64,000 nucleotides of DNA, taken from contig JXTC01000014.1 in the NCBI GenBank assembly GCA_002914845.1, forward strand, positions 1,452,958 through 1,516,957, read 5' to 3'. This DNA is from Trema orientale. Taxonomy: Eukaryota; Streptophyta; Magnoliopsida; Rosales; Cannabaceae. Each line of letters starts with the position of its first letter. Position 1 is the stretch's first letter. The position numbers were made by a program, and so were the translations under genes. Below are positions 37,501 to 50,300 of this stretch, piece by piece. Below the pieces are notes generated by a model. It saw only the letters and a list, made by a program, of their open reading frames with translations. It was not told where the DNA came from and searched no databases.

Positions 37501-38380
37501 ATCCACAATGAAAATATTACGCAGATGACACCAGAATGCACAGTACGTAGGAGGCTTAGACGTAAGCAACAAATTTTCCTTATTTAAGAAGGTTGATATA
37601 CAATCTAAGTAAAAGTCTTTCTATAATTAACACAGTAAACACAAGGGTGGTCACAATACAGAGTCAACCGGTATAAGAACAAATTTTAGTCCTCGAGTCT
37701 ATGTAGTGAAGGTCCTTTAAGCATAAAAATGAAGACTTTAAATCAGGTCCAAAAAGAATGAATTGAAATGCCCTACACAGCTACTAACTCAAAGTCTAAT
37801 AGAATCCTTACTGTACACTGAAGTACGACCAAGCCAAAAAGTTACATTTGGAGAATCAAAAAATGGCATTTATGAAAAATAAAAACGAAAAAGCAACACT
37901 ACGTTGAGAGATATTTTCAGTATCCATTTAAACTTTAGAAACCAGGACACAACTCCAAGCCATAAATGTGTACACCAAAACGATCAGCATTCCTACCATC
38001 CAATCCAATTTATCATTATTCCACCAACTTCATTTACAGAAAAGCATCATAAACTAGTAACATTTCCAAAATATTCAAAATAATTTCAATACCCACATAA
38101 CATGAGTAATTATACTCAATTAAGCAGACCTTTTTTTTTTTCCCTTTTTTCCAACCCCAAAATAATTTTTAAGTAAAAAAAAAAAACCACTTTCGGGAAA
38201 CTAATAAATAAAAGATCAAAGCCATAAAACAAACAAAAACCAAGCAAAACATGCATATATACATATATATATATTTATATAATACATACCTTCCATGTTA
38301 GCAGATACCATAATCATCCATAAAGGATGAACCACCAAAATCAACCATAGGCAAAATGAAGACCAAAGCTTCCTCTCCAT
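31523..38380 (-). CDS. SERK1: SERK1/2-type LRR receptor-like kinase (somatic embryogenesis receptor kinase)
   Basis: Eleven exons on the minus strand: 38,290-38,380, 37,261-37,393, 37,093-37,164, 35,310-35,453, 34,371-34,442, 34,164-34,235, 33,965-34,077, 33,306-33,437, 32,890-33,231, 32,265-32,659 and 31,523-31,837. All are in frame with GT-AG junctions, giving 626 residues, the normal SERK length and exon pattern. Order: signal peptide (1 to about 27); N-terminal cap with [16 protein letters not shown]; five leucine-rich repeats; the SERK-specific Ser-Pro-Pro region ([16 protein letters not shown]); membrane helix at about 240-263; kinase with glycine loop GRGGFG, Lys331, HRDVKAAN (Asp430) and DFG (448-450); C-terminus ending [10 protein letters not shown], typical of the SERK1/2 clade. 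As a co-receptor at the plasma membrane it pairs with ligand-binding LRR kinases such as BRI1, EMS1, ERECTA and PEPR. All catalytic residues are present. Intron 3 holds a SINE. Confidence 0.96.
36201..36336 (-). mobile_element. Short tRNA-derived SINE inside SERK intron 3
   Basis: On the minus strand it begins TTAGCAGGCCCACTGGGGTG, has a strong B box GGGAGTTCAACTCCC (about 36,277-36,291) and ends in a run of 14 or so A residues. It is flanked by perfect 11-bp direct repeats taatcatgagt (36,190-36,200 and 36,337-36,347). B box, poly-A tail and target duplication define a SINE. It lies about 750 bp from exon 3, well away from splice sites. Confidence 0.82.
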
Positions 38381-39010
38381 GTTCCCTTTATTTTTTTTTA
38401 ATTTTTTTTTCTAAGTGACCAAAAATCTTAGATCCAAATGGTATGTCACACCCAAACACACCATCACATCAAAATTCCTAACCCCAACTCCCCCTAACCA
38501 ATCCAAATTACCAAAACCCTACTTCCCAAATCTCATCCCAGAAAAATCCCAACTCTTCTTTTTTTACCAACCCAATTAAACAATTTTTTTATTAATTAAA
38601 AAAAAACACATACACTGAATCAGAATCAAAAGCTCGATCTCATCAAACCCATTAAAATGAAGCCATTTTCAAACATTTTCTCATTCTTTCTCTGCTATCC
38701 TTTTCGCCAAACTTTCCCTTTTGCCCTCTTTCTCTCTCTACACACACACTCTCTCTCTCCTCTTCTCTGAGAGACTGAGTGTGTTTGTGGGATTGTTATC
38801 TATCTTCTTTTTTTTTTTTTTTGCTTTTTTATTATTATTTTCTCTCTCTTTTTCGAGTGAGGCGTGCACAGAGAGAGAGTGAGTGTAAGAAAGAGAGAAA
38901 GGGAAGGCTGCCCGAACGGTGCTGACCGCTGCCCGCACGCAGTCAAAACGCCTTCGCGCTCTATCGTGGAAAGTGACGTGACCGTGGGCAAGCCCGTTTT
39001 TGGTCAAATT
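38381..39010 (-). promoter_or_regulatory. SERK 5' leader and proximal promoter
   Basis: Directly upstream of the SERK start codon on the minus strand. It contains GA/CT-rich tracts (about 38,730-38,770 and 38,840-38,900) like those common in plant 5' UTRs, and a GC-richer patch at 38,905-39,000. I see no unambiguous TATA box. Frames in this region are low-complexity accidents. Confidence 0.35.
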
Positions 39011-42000
39011 CTGGGCTTGAGTACGTGGGGGCCCACTTCAGCCACCTCAGATTCGGTCCAAATTCTGCTCCTACTTTATTACAGTTTTTATTATTAAACT
39101 CTCTTTTTCATACAAACTAAAGTAAATAATAAAACACACACACCAAAAAAAAAAAAAGGTAGTTTGAGATGAGTGACAGTAAAGAGCATTTAATTTATTT
39201 AAAATCTTTTTAAATGTCTCAACCCTCAACTTTTATCTTTCTTTTGGCAAATGGTTATAAGGAACCTCGGTGTTTAGCATCATATTCTTAAATGGGAAAT
39301 ACTAGGTAGACTAAGTGATATTAGTTTCTTAATTTTGAATAACCAATTACATAAATGTTTTGTGTTAGTTACTTGTATATACAAGAATGAGAATTTAATG
39401 AAGGTAAATCTTACTAAATTAGTTGCTAATGATATAACTGATTTTCAACATTAAGGATTCGATATGTGCTTAATCATCCCCATTCTCATTAATCAATGCT
39501 TTATTATATCATAATGTGACAGTAGTGCTTAACATTAATGGTATTCGTCAATAAGTTTTGCAACTAGTGATACTGCAACTTCGCAAGTGTATATACAAAG
39601 AGTAATAATAGAGACATAAAAAATTTGTATCAATGGTATAACATTCATTGCAATTACTATCTTCTATTAGTAGAACTTAACCATTTGAAGTTCAGTGATT
39701 GTAACGAATGAATGGATGTGGTTTAAATTTTTTATGTCCTATTACTCAAATAAGATAAAATTATAGATTTCTTTTTTTCTTAAAATTATAGAACCTGTTG
39801 ACAAACGTTTTTTTCTTAAAATTATAGAACCTGTTGACAAACGTTTTGTTTACTCAAGATGATTAAACAAAACTTAGTGTGTCAAATAAAGTGTCCAAAC
39901 CATGATCCCTTATTTATAATTAGTTGTGCTCGGAGTTTCTTAAAGTAATAAAGGAAGCAATAAAGTAAAGATATTTTTTATTTATCATGGAGATCAGATA
40001 ATTGTCCAATTAATTAATTAGTGATAATAGGTTGCTATTTCAACAGTGAATCTATTTTTATATCTTAAGTTACTAAATTTTTCTGGCTTGTTTGGATATG
40101 TTTGTTTTGTATTTTTTGTTTTCTCAAATAAAATGAAAAATGACGATCTTTTCAGGTAAATTATTGAGAAGATCTTACATTTTTTTGATTTTGAAAAATG
40201 AAAAACTCAAAACTCAAAACAAAAGTATATCAAAGAAATTTCTTCTTCTTCACATGTTTGAATGTGAGATTTTATCAGAGTATCTGCTCACGTTTAGAGA
40301 TAAAGTAAGCAGCTCTAATATTACCTTATTTATTATGAAGTTTCTGATTGCACAATAATTGATTGAGTAGTTTTCAATATTAGATTATGATCAACATAGT
40401 AATTGGAGAAGGATTAGAAAACTAAAGCTGGGTGAATCTGAATTTGTGAATTCACATTCTTTTAAGTGATTCGGATAACTTATTTGTAGAGTATCTTCCC
40501 TTCTTTGTATTTTCTTAAAAGAAATAGTACGAAGAATGAAACCCTATATCTCAATAAGTCTGATTACTAACTTCACTACCATTCTGATCTATTGAAAAAA
40601 AAAAAAAACAAAAAAAACACCAAGATAAAATACGAACTACAACATTTTGTATGATTTATCCGTTTAAAGATTTTGAACTAGTATATATAACTGGGTATAC
40701 TTGGTTTGATTACGACACTTGCTTTTAAGTTTTATTCTTCTTTCGGAGTTTGACTGCTTTTTCTATACTTTGTTCTTTGTTTAAAATTTGTATGTTATGC
40801 CGTTGTGGAGCTATATAGGAATTATTATACTGTTTTCTTGTCCGTTTATGAACTTTTTCTAATCTCATTAAAAAAAAAAATCTCAATAAAAAAACTTTTA
40901 TGTAAATTTCTTAGTTAGAAGAAAAAGAGTAATTTCTTCGTCTCTATTTTTATTGGACTACAAGTTTTGTATATTATTTTGGGCTTCTTAGCCAAATGCC
41001 CGAATTTTGGATTAAAGTTTATAAATTGCCTTCTAAACACTAGTGAAAAATGGCTAAATTTATTAAAAAAATTTGCAAAATGACCAAATGTCCAAATTTA
41101 TCAAAAAGAAAAAGCTAAAATATGTCCATTTTTGTAAATTTATATCAATTGTTTAGTTTAAGAAATATATATATTGATTAAAATAATATAAAATTAATGT
41201 ACTAGCACAAAATAATTGATATCACAGATATGAAAATGACACACTAATACACCAAAAATTGAGATTTTGAAATTAAATTGATATATTAATCATACTGATA
41301 TACTAATAAAACTGATATTAAAAAAAGCTGATCTACTAAAAAATTAGCCATTTTTCAAAAACTCATAAAAAACATAGAAATTTATCAAACATATTTAAAA
41401 AATAGACATTTCTTAAAATGAGCTAAAAAGTGCCACTTCTTATAAATACTCTATTAAAGGCTTCTTACAAAAATCTAAAGAGAAATTTACACCTTGTACC
41501 TGTTTTAGTGCATCATATTTCACAAATACTCATTTTTAAATTTTATTTCAAAAATACTTATTTTTGTGGTATATATTTCAAGTGTAAAATATGTGTATAT
41601 ACATTTATAATGTAAATTTTTATAAATGGTTTACACTTATTGTGTAAATTTATACTATGATATACACTTCAAAATGTATACCGATTTTTAGATATAATTT
41701 TGGTGCATATGAAATATATATCGTGGTATACATTCCATATTATATTTTATACACTTGTGGTTTACATGTATCAAAAAATGGTATTTGTAAAATAAAGATG
41801 GAAAATGGGTATTCATGAAAATGTGCTTAATAAAATGGCCATTTTTGAACTTTTCTCTAACCCAAGCCCAAAGTCTGAAAAATTGAAAAATTTCGGATGG
41901 ATTGAGTTTTGGGCTTCTTTTACATATGACAATTCACAAGTATTGTTTTACGCTTTTAGCACTTTTTGTTTTATTTTTACAAACATAACAGTTTTGGTAA

Positions 42001-43343
42001 TTTTCCTCCGAAAATAACCTTGTTTTTAAACTCATGCATGTAAGTATGACAAGTTTAGATTAGTCTTTATTCTACTGGGTTAAGTTTTATAAACAAATAT
42101 AAACTAATTAGAGAAAAATCAGGTATATATTTGGAATTTTGTAATAAAAACTATTATAAATGAAATATTTTAAGAAAACTGTTAGAAGTGAAAAACAATA
42201 CTTAGAACTGCTATGGTGCTAAATTTCCCTTGAATTTTTTGAACATTCTCAGATTCATTTAAAAAAATATCATTTTCAAAAGTTTATCTAGAAAAATATC
42301 ACTTTTTCTAGAAAATTTTTCGTTTTAAATTATTTAGAAAAGTACTATTTTTTTTCCTTAAAATTAGTATTTTTCAAAGGTACTCGAGGTAATCAATCGA
42401 GTTAACTAATGTAATAAGTCTGGTTACCTCAAGTAACTTGACTAGTTACCTTAAGCACCTCGTCAAGTTGTAAAAAGTAGTATTTTCTAAATAAAGCTTA
42501 GATTTTTTCTAAAGATCTTTACCATCCAGGATTTTTCAGTTTTTTTAAAAGGATTAATGACACAAAGATACCCAAAGTTTTTTTGGCAAAAACTAACCTC
42601 GTCTTTGGCTTTAGCAAATTAATACATTGACATTTAAAATTTCTGCAACTTAAAAATCCGAAACTATCCCTCTTAGAAAGATTAAAAATGCATTAAACAA
42701 GAACTTTCCCTTTTAGTTTTCATCTAAATTTTAAAAAAGGTTGAAATAATAAAAACAAAAAGAAAAAAAACAGAAAAAAGAGAAAGAAAAGGAAAATATG
42801 TTAAAAATTTAAAGCTAACTTAAAACAAAATAAAATAAACAAAGGATCTAATCTATTAAAAATAAAATAAACAAAACAATTAAATAGAATCAGAATCAAA
42901 ACCCTTTGTCGATTCTTATGAAATCCATTACCACATCAAAAATCAAGAAACTCAAAGGGAAAAAAAAGAAAAGAAACGAAAATGACAATTAAAAAAAAAA
43001 AAGAAACACGGGCTTGTAAATAAATAGGGAGATTAAACTCACTACCCTATTTTGGCATGGATATGTCAGACTTGTCTTTTTTTTTTTTTTTTTTCTTTCG
43101 TAATAGTTTTATACTTGTATTTTTGCCATATCTTGACTATTTTGCCCTCATAGTCCACATTCTCTCTTTTTGGCCACCCATGGATGCTTGGCATTTCCTT
43201 CAACGAAATCCATCAATGGTGGCTTTTTTATCTGCCATAACCGCGAGCTTCGTCAACGGCAACTGCGAGCTATGTCATATGCTATATCCAAAAGCTTTGT
43301 CAATGGCAACAACCATCTATTTGGTCATCACGGACGATGAGAT
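39011..43343. other. Intergenic AT-rich repeats upstream of SERK
   Basis: No gene recognised. A 34-36-bp tandem duplication (cttaaaattatagaacctgt tgacaaacg) lies at about 39,778-39,845. Foldback-like repeats occur at about 40,980-41,460, 41,460-41,860 (gtatacac/gtgtaaat-rich) and 42,240-42,545 (gtaacttgactagttacc core). Positions 43,150-43,330 are less AT-rich and open for 114 codons but have a poly-T derived poly-Phe start and no family resemblance. Confidence 0.4.
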
Positions 43344-43700
43344 TGTTAGAATTTGGCTAAATATTAAAAATATAAAAGAAGCCAAAGTCCCACATCGGTA
43401 GAAGATGAAGAGGAATGGAGGCTTGAGCCTTATATAAGGAGGTTATCTCCTTGGTTAATAATCACCTCAATATGTAGTATTTTAAGTATTTTTCTCTTAT
43501 AGGAAAATTCTTTTTTAGTCTCTTTTTGTGTTTCCTTTCAAAGAGTAGGGAAGTGTGAGTTCTCTTTGTGAGAGTGCTGAGTGTATTAAGGTTATTGGGT
43601 AGAAAAGAGGGAAATCTATATGATTGTAGAAATTTTTTCATATGGTGGAATTATTTTCTGAGGGTAGTGGTTTTTCTCCCATTTTGGGAGTTTTCCACTT
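43344..43700 (+). mobile_element. Truncated LTR copy of a copia-type element
   Basis: Starts TGTTAGAATTTGGCTAAATA, includes AAAGTCCCACATCGG and the promoter-like CTTATATAAGGAGG, and stops at tttccactt followed by a poly-A junction. It lacks the last ~115 bp present in the next copy. It is directly followed in the same orientation by a second LTR, giving a tandem LTR arrangement. Confidence 0.75.
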
Positions 43701-43709
43701 AAAAAAAAT

Positions 43710-44244
43710 CGTTAGAATTTGGCTAAATATTAAAAATGTGAAAGAAGCCAAAGTCCCACATCGGTAGAAGATGAAGAGGAATGAAGGCTTGAGCCTTATA
43801 TAAGGAGGTTATCTCATTGGTTAATAATCACCCTAATATGTAGCATTTTAAGTATTTTTCTCTTCTGGAGAAATTCTTTTTTAGTCTCTTTTTGTGTTTC
43901 TTTTCAAGGAGTAGGGAAGTGTGAGTTCTCTTGTTTCCTTGTATAAGAGGGATGGATGTTCAAAGAGAGGAGAAAGGTGTAAGGAGAGAATATTTGTGAG
44001 AGTGCAGGGTATATTATGGTCATTGGGTAGAAAAGAGGGAGATCTATATGATTGTAGAAATTTTTTCATATAGTGGAATTCTTTTCTGAAAGCAGTGGTT
44101 TTTCTCCTGATTTGGGAGTTTTCCACTTAAATTCTTGTTTTGTGATGATTGTCTTTGTTTCCTATTTTTATTTCTCTGTTATTCTGATATTCGTTGAAGT
44201 GAGATCCTAGGAGCGTCGAATCTGAGTCGGTCAGATTCCCAACA
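43710..44244 (+). mobile_element. 5' LTR of a short copia-type element
   Basis: About 535 bp, beginning gttagaatttggctaaatat (first bases TG changed) and ending tcagattcccaaca. It holds a TATA-like cttatataagg. Two bases after its end lies the primer-binding site, so this is the 5' LTR. Confidence 0.8.
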
Positions 44245-44997
44245 AGTGGTATCAGAGCAGGCGCGGTTCTTTTGTGCACTGGAGCTTGGTGATATTCTAA
44301 GGAATTCTGTTTGAGGAATTTTCTTAGTGGTTTTCAAGCTTGAAGTGCAGAGCGAGATATCAGAATGCAAGTTTCAACTCCGATGAGGATTGATGTAGAG
44401 AAATTGGATGGAATGATTCAATCTGGATGACATAAGGGTTTGAAAGGCAGAGATTCTGAGAAATCCAATATGAGTGATAAAGACTGGGAAGATCCGAAAG
44501 TACGAGCCATAAGTGATCATCCAAATATCTTGAATGATGTCGTTTCTGAATGAAAGAAGGATGTAATCTGCTGGAGATGTGAACAATCTTGACACCTTAA
44601 AGAAATTGTCAAAAAGGTAGAGTAAGTTCGGCTAAAAGCTCCAAATCTGATAATGCTGCTAATCCTTATGGCATGTCGTTGATCTCCAAAGTTGTCATGG
44701 AAGAGGATGTGATAGTGGTGGATTCAAGGTTCACAAGTTGGCACATAGGCATTGGTTTGGCATCGTTACAAGGTGTGTGATGGATGATGTCGATGGCTGA
44801 TGAGCTTCCAGGAAAAGCCAAACGATGGGAGCTGCACCATAATTTTTTAACAAAGTTTTTTCAACATGAGTCGAGGTGAAATTCTTAGAATTTATTAATT
44901 CTAAGTGTGTACTCATATGGTGGTGTATGACTGTCGGTGAAGGCGGTATTTGTAGCAGAAGCTATAGATATTTTTATTATTTAGTCAAGGTGGAGAT
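44245..44997 (+). mobile_element. Internal region of the copia-type element: PBS, gag start, PPT
   Basis: The primer-binding site tggtatcagagcag (44,247-44,260) matches the standard plant initiator Met-tRNA type. At about 44,365 a Gag-like start reads MQVSTPMRIDVEKLDGMIQS before a stop, echoing copia Gag N-termini. A purine-rich tract, caaggtggagat, directly precedes the 3' LTR. Only 753 bp separate the LTRs and no pol domains are visible, so the element is non-autonomous: a large internal deletion or a TRIM-like derivative. Confidence 0.8.
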
Positions 44998-45483
44998 TGT
45001 TAGAATTTGGCTAAATATTAAAAATGTGAAAGAAGCCAAAGTCCCACATCAGTAGAAGATGAAGAGGAATAGAGACTTGAGCCTTATACAAGAAGGTTAT
45101 CTCCTTGGTTAATAATCACCCCAATATGTAGTATTTTAAGTATTTTCCTCTTCTGAGAAAATTTCTTTTTAGTCTCTTTTTGTGTTTCCTTTCAAGGAGT
45201 AGGGAAGTATGAGTTCTCTTGTTTTCTTGTGTAGAGGAGAAAGATGTGAGGAGAGAATATTTGTGAGAGTGCTGGGTGTATTGGGGTCATTGGGTAGAAA
45301 AGAGGAAAATTTATATGATTATAGAAATTTTTTCATATAGTGGAATTCTTTTCTGAGAGTAGTGGTTTTTTTCTTGATTTGGGAGTTTTTCACTTAAATT
45401 CTTGTTTTGTGGTGATTGTTTCTATTCCCTATTTTTATTTCTCTGATATTCGTTGAAGTGAGATCCTGGGAGCGGCGAATCTA
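44998..45483 (+). mobile_element. 3' LTR of the copia-type element (end truncated or replaced)
   Basis: Starts TGTTAGAATTTGGCTAAATA right after the polypurine tract and follows the 5' LTR to gcgaatct. Similarity then stops about 24 bp short of the expected LTR end, so no target duplication can be scored. Confidence 0.78.
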
Positions 45484-47300
45484 AATCTGGGTAAGAATGA
45501 GATAGTACCTTGTTCGCCATCTTTTGATGAATTCTTGAAAAATTATGGGGAAATTTTTCAACCAAAATAAAGAAAAAAAAACTTCGATGAGGAGCTTAAA
45601 GACGACCACAAAAACTTCATCACATAAGCTACGAGAGAAAGCCAAATCAGTGATTTACATTTTTTTTTCATAAATAATAATAAATGTAGAACATTGTTCT
45701 TGTTTTTAAGTCAAATATAAATCACTGAGGTTACAATATTAAGTTTTATTGATTTCTTTTTTCAAAAAAGTTAAAAGGTAAACCAGTGGTTTGCTCTTCT
45801 TATTGTGTTTGATTTATTTTGTGTTAACTATTTCTAAACGTATACTAATGGTTGCAATTGTTTAGTTAGTTTTAATTTCCTAAATAACTCTAAACTTAAA
45901 CCATTTATTTCATTTTCCTGTTGTAGTGTTTGATTTTTGTAAAAAAAACCAATGGTTTTAATCGTTCTATTCGATTTAAATTTATTAAACAACTCTAAAC
46001 CTAAACAATGGTTTCAATTGTTGTACGTGTTTGGTATAATTCTTGTAAACAATGGTTTCAATTGTTGTGTTTGGTATAATTTTTGTTCGTTGTAAATAAC
46101 TTTAAATGTAAACTAGTAGTTACAATCTTTTTAGATGTAAAACAACTCCGGCAATATGGTGCAATATTCTTATCCGGCAACGGCGCAAATAAAATTGTTG
46201 GTATAAAGTTCTCTAGCAATGGTTGATTTTCTTATCTGGCAATGACTTTGATGCTTATTTCGAGCTTCTCTGACAACAATCTTCTGCTTCCGGAAACAAT
46301 TCCGTCCTTATCTCTTTTGACACCCACTCGAAGCTTTTACAGTTGTGGAAAATGAGAGAGCGCGCGAGAGAGAGAGAGAAACGATGAGACTTATGGAAAA
46401 TGAGAGAGCGAGAGAGAGAGAGAAACGATGAGACTTATGGAAAATGAGAGATACAAACGATGAAATGACAAGAAGCAATCCTGATATTTTGGGTTTAGTT
46501 TAGCTAGTGAGAAAATGAGAGATACAAACGATGAAATGACAAGAAGCAATCCTGATATTTTGGGGTTAGTTTAGCTAGTGATAATGATTTTCTAGCTCAT
46601 AAAATGGGCATTTGGCGACTGATCCCAAATAAAAGAGATCTCTCATTCTCTTTTGTGGGCTCAAGAAAACTCAACTGCCATGCACACACCCGGCTCCAAA
46701 AACCAGTCCCACCAATAGGTACTAGCTTGACCCGACTGCCCCTCTCCCACTACCGGCCCTATTCAACCCAGCTCCTGCTCCAACTGAACACAACCACTGT
46801 CACTGGCAAGCGTGATGAAGCCGCTGGCAAGCTTTGATATGATTTCACAATCTGCACTCGTTTTTTTTCTAGGATTGGAATTGGATTGGTGGCTTAGACT
46901 AGGTTTGCTACAAAGGAGGGGCAGAGAAGAACGGTTTGATCAAATTAGGAGTGGAAGAATTTAGGTGTGGGGGTGAGCTTGATCAGATTTCATGATCTAG
47001 GTTTGGGACCTTTTTATTTTTTCGTTTTTTTTTTTTTTGCCTTAATGAAAACTGAATAAAAACAATAGCAAAATACATATCAATTTCTTGAATTTTTCTA
47101 ATCAATAATGGTAATTTGGTTTTTTAGTGTCTAATGCACTTAACCAGTCAAGAGGACGCATAAATTTACAGAAATTCTACATATCAAGATATTAATTTGT
47201 AAAAGTCAAAGACAGTAGTTTTTTCAGAAAACTTAAATCTTATAGTATTTTTGTGCTATTATATTTTTGAAAATATACTATATAAAATCAAATTTCTTCT
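45484..47300. other. Intergenic, tandem duplications, no gene recognised
   Basis: Positions 45,500-46,330 are AT-rich with dispersed acaatggtttcaattgttgt-type repeats. Tandem duplications at 46,340-46,580 are listed separately. A 77-codon frame at 46,604-46,837 has balanced composition but no recognisable domain and no splice partner, so it is left as unassigned. Confidence 0.4.
46345..46580. repeat. Two consecutive tandem duplications
   Basis: First, gaaacgatgagacttatgga and its GA-rich flank are present twice (about 46,350-46,445, unit about 50 bp). Second, gagatacaaacgatgaaatg acaagaagcaatcctgatat through tagctagtga is present twice (about 46,446-46,580, unit about 70 bp) with only one or two differences, so it is recent. 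Confidence 0.8.
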
Positions 47301-47329
47301 ATTATTTTTCGTGGTGTTGCACGCGATAT

Positions 47330-50300
47330 ACACAAGGCTGAGGAAAAATACATTACCACTTTCTTTCTTTCCAATCCTCCGATCAATTCTATTTTGTGAT
47401 CAGTTACATTGTCAGAGCCATCTTGAACATCATATGTCTTCATATTTCTAACAGCAGCTTCAAATATGGGAGCACTCATGGAATGGAAGCACATGCAAAT
47501 CTGCTACGTTGACACTCATCATGTCAAATTTGCTACGGCCTCCTCTACTGTGCCATCCTCGAAAGTCGTGTGTAAAAATCACAGAAAGAAAAGAAATGAG
47601 TAACTGTGTCAGATCAGTTACAATGACAAAATATTTCTCATTAGAATTTAATGGAACCCGAGTTACCAAGATCAAGCAAGCATGGAGAATTATATTTTGA
47701 CTCTTTCTACATTAAAATAATGGGATCATCCCAAAAACATCCCTTATATTGTGGCTAAATATCTCATTTAACCCTTAATTTTTGGAACAGGAGAAAAGGT
47801 ATACTTATGTGAAGTCCGTTCTTTTTTATACTATTATCTAATTGTCCCTGACTTGGAGGCCGAATTACGATCCACGACGTTATGACTTGCTGTTAGGCCC
47901 CCTGGGGCCTCTGACGAGGTTGTTCAGTGCTCTGTCAATTCCTGGTAAACCTTAGTCTTCTCTCTCCCGTGCAATGGTTACATTTTTCGTTAAATTGGTA
48001 ATGTGAAATATCTAAATATCCTTATATATGTTTCAAAAACTTATTACTAAACACTCCTGCATTATCTAATTTTCTTTTTAAGAAAAGTAAAATCACGTTT
48101 TTTTCATATTATAGAAAAATATTGATAATATTTTTTTAGCACTAAATTTGAAGATTTCTTTAAAAAAAATTAAAAATAAAAAGAGATGTTTGAATACACA
48201 TGTATTACTTTCTTTTAGAGAGAGAAAAAATTGTTAAAAAACGAAAAGAGGAAGGTTTATTTATTTATTTATTTCTTTTGTCTCTGTTCTAAAAAAGAGA
48301 GCAGATACTTTTGATTACGTGAGAAAAGAGGGTTAAACTTGGTATTTAGCTAAAATAAAAAGGTGCTTTTAGAATTATCCTAGAACATAAACAAACAGTT
48401 TTATACATGCAAGAACTTGCCTCGTGTATTAGAAGAGTTGCACTATGAGATGCTTCTACCAACTCTGAGCAGGGCCTAGTGTCACCCGAATACACAATCT
48501 TCCACCGTGGAATCACTTTCCCGATGCTATCAGTTCTCTCAGCTGCCTTCAACACAATACCAAATGCATGCATGTGGGCAGTGAACAACGGGAAATCTAA
48601 TCAAGGACTCCAAACCAACATCACAGAGCACTTTCTTTAAGCTCTTCACTACTCCAGCGGCATTGTCAACTGGACTACCAGATCTCTTCCAATAGCTCTG
48701 CATACAAGATCCTCTAGTAGACGAAGTAGAATCGATTTTTTGGGCCATTTGACCATTGGTGGGTTTATTGCTGTTGTCCTCGGACTTAATTGGATCTCCT
48801 GTAGTAAAGTGATTCTTATTTGAATCAATAAAGACCTCAAAAGCATTCAGGGAAGCTTTTGTAGCTAGTGTGCCAAGAGTCAAGGAACATCATGTCTAAA
48901 TCTTCAAGTCTTTGGTATGCATCTAGAAACTCTCTGACCTACTTAAATTACATGTTTCTATTTATTTTTCAGTATTTATATTCCAGTTATTTAATTTTGA
49001 TGCAATTTACTTTATTGTCGATTCCAAGTGACTATAGACTGGCACTTTTTTTTTTTTTCCTGGTCATTTCAATTTCTTCCCAGAATCCACATTTCAGCCC
49101 TTTAATTTCAGCACCTACAATTTCCAGCACTTTACCTTTATGCAAATTTAATTCCAGTTCCGTTCAATTATAATCATTTAATCCAATTACAACAATTTAA
49201 GCAAATAGAAAAATATGGTCTACAATTTAACGGGAATTGCGCTGAAGGGACCAAAAACCTTGAGGTGGAAAGAATTGGGGACATAACTAGTTAAGCATAG
49301 TTGCACTTCTTGCACTTTATTTGAGAATTGGAATTTCCAAATTCTTCCTGCCACGGACACATGTAATAAGGGTGAGCACCTCAAACAACTTCAGTAATTT
49401 TTTACTTTTATTTCTTTCTAAACAAAAAACACCTTTCATGTCCGGCCATTATATGCTGTGTTGAACCAAATCTCTTCATTCATTTCTGGTACGTAGATGG
49501 GACTGCTAACAATAGATGCAGGACTCAGATGAATAATACAACTCACCAACTTAGAACTCTCAAGTGGGGTGGAGAAATCTGCAATACAACTATTGAAGGA
49601 TTGTATGGACAACAAATGTTGCAAATGAGATTCCTTGGGGCAGTCTACAAGGAATACAATGGGACCAGGAGTAGAGGGGCCCAAGACATCACTTGGATGA
49701 ACCTATAAATGGGAATTGATGAAACAAACTTGTTCTCGAAACATTAAATCCTTAGCATATAGGACATACATTAGCGCATTGGCTAAGCCCTAAGTTTCAT
49801 TATATGTCTAGAACCCACCATGATATCTTAGCGATCTTACTTTATTGAATTAATGTCCTTCTTGCAGATGACGATACTTTGGCCCAGGTTCAACACCAAA
49901 AGCCAAATTGCTTTTTCTCCGTTAAATGTCCCCGTATAATTATCAGGCAATTCACAGACACACACTATAGACATATATATCACCAGGATTTCCTTCTGAA
50001 ACTTTAGTTTCTAGAAGAACAGTGATATTTTGACACAAGAACTTTGGGACCTGTAACATTGCGTTGCTGACAACTTTTTTAGCATCAGAACTCTGGCTCC
50101 AAGGCTCTCTGTGTTAACTATCGCAGCATTTGGGATGAAAGACCTCATGGCATCCACTAAATAGTTCAGATCTGAGGGGCCACATACATTAACATTCAGA
50201 ATATGAGAGACTAAAAATTAAATCAAAAGTAGTGAACATCTTTATCAATCTTAAGTCAAATTTGAGACAAAGTAAAGATATGAGGAGATAATTAAGCATG

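Noticed and set aside
38738..39097. Overlapping 63-89-codon frames upstream of SERK
   Set aside because: Low-complexity Ser/Lys/Arg frames in the GA/CT-rich leader; no conserved feature.
43057..43401. 114-codon frame starting MDMSDLSFFFFF
   Set aside because: Starts in a poly-T tract, ends in the LTR and has no recognisable domain.
46604..46837. 77-codon frame MGIWRLIPNKRDLSFSF...
   Set aside because: Balanced composition but no signal peptide, domain or splice partner; insufficient support for a gene.
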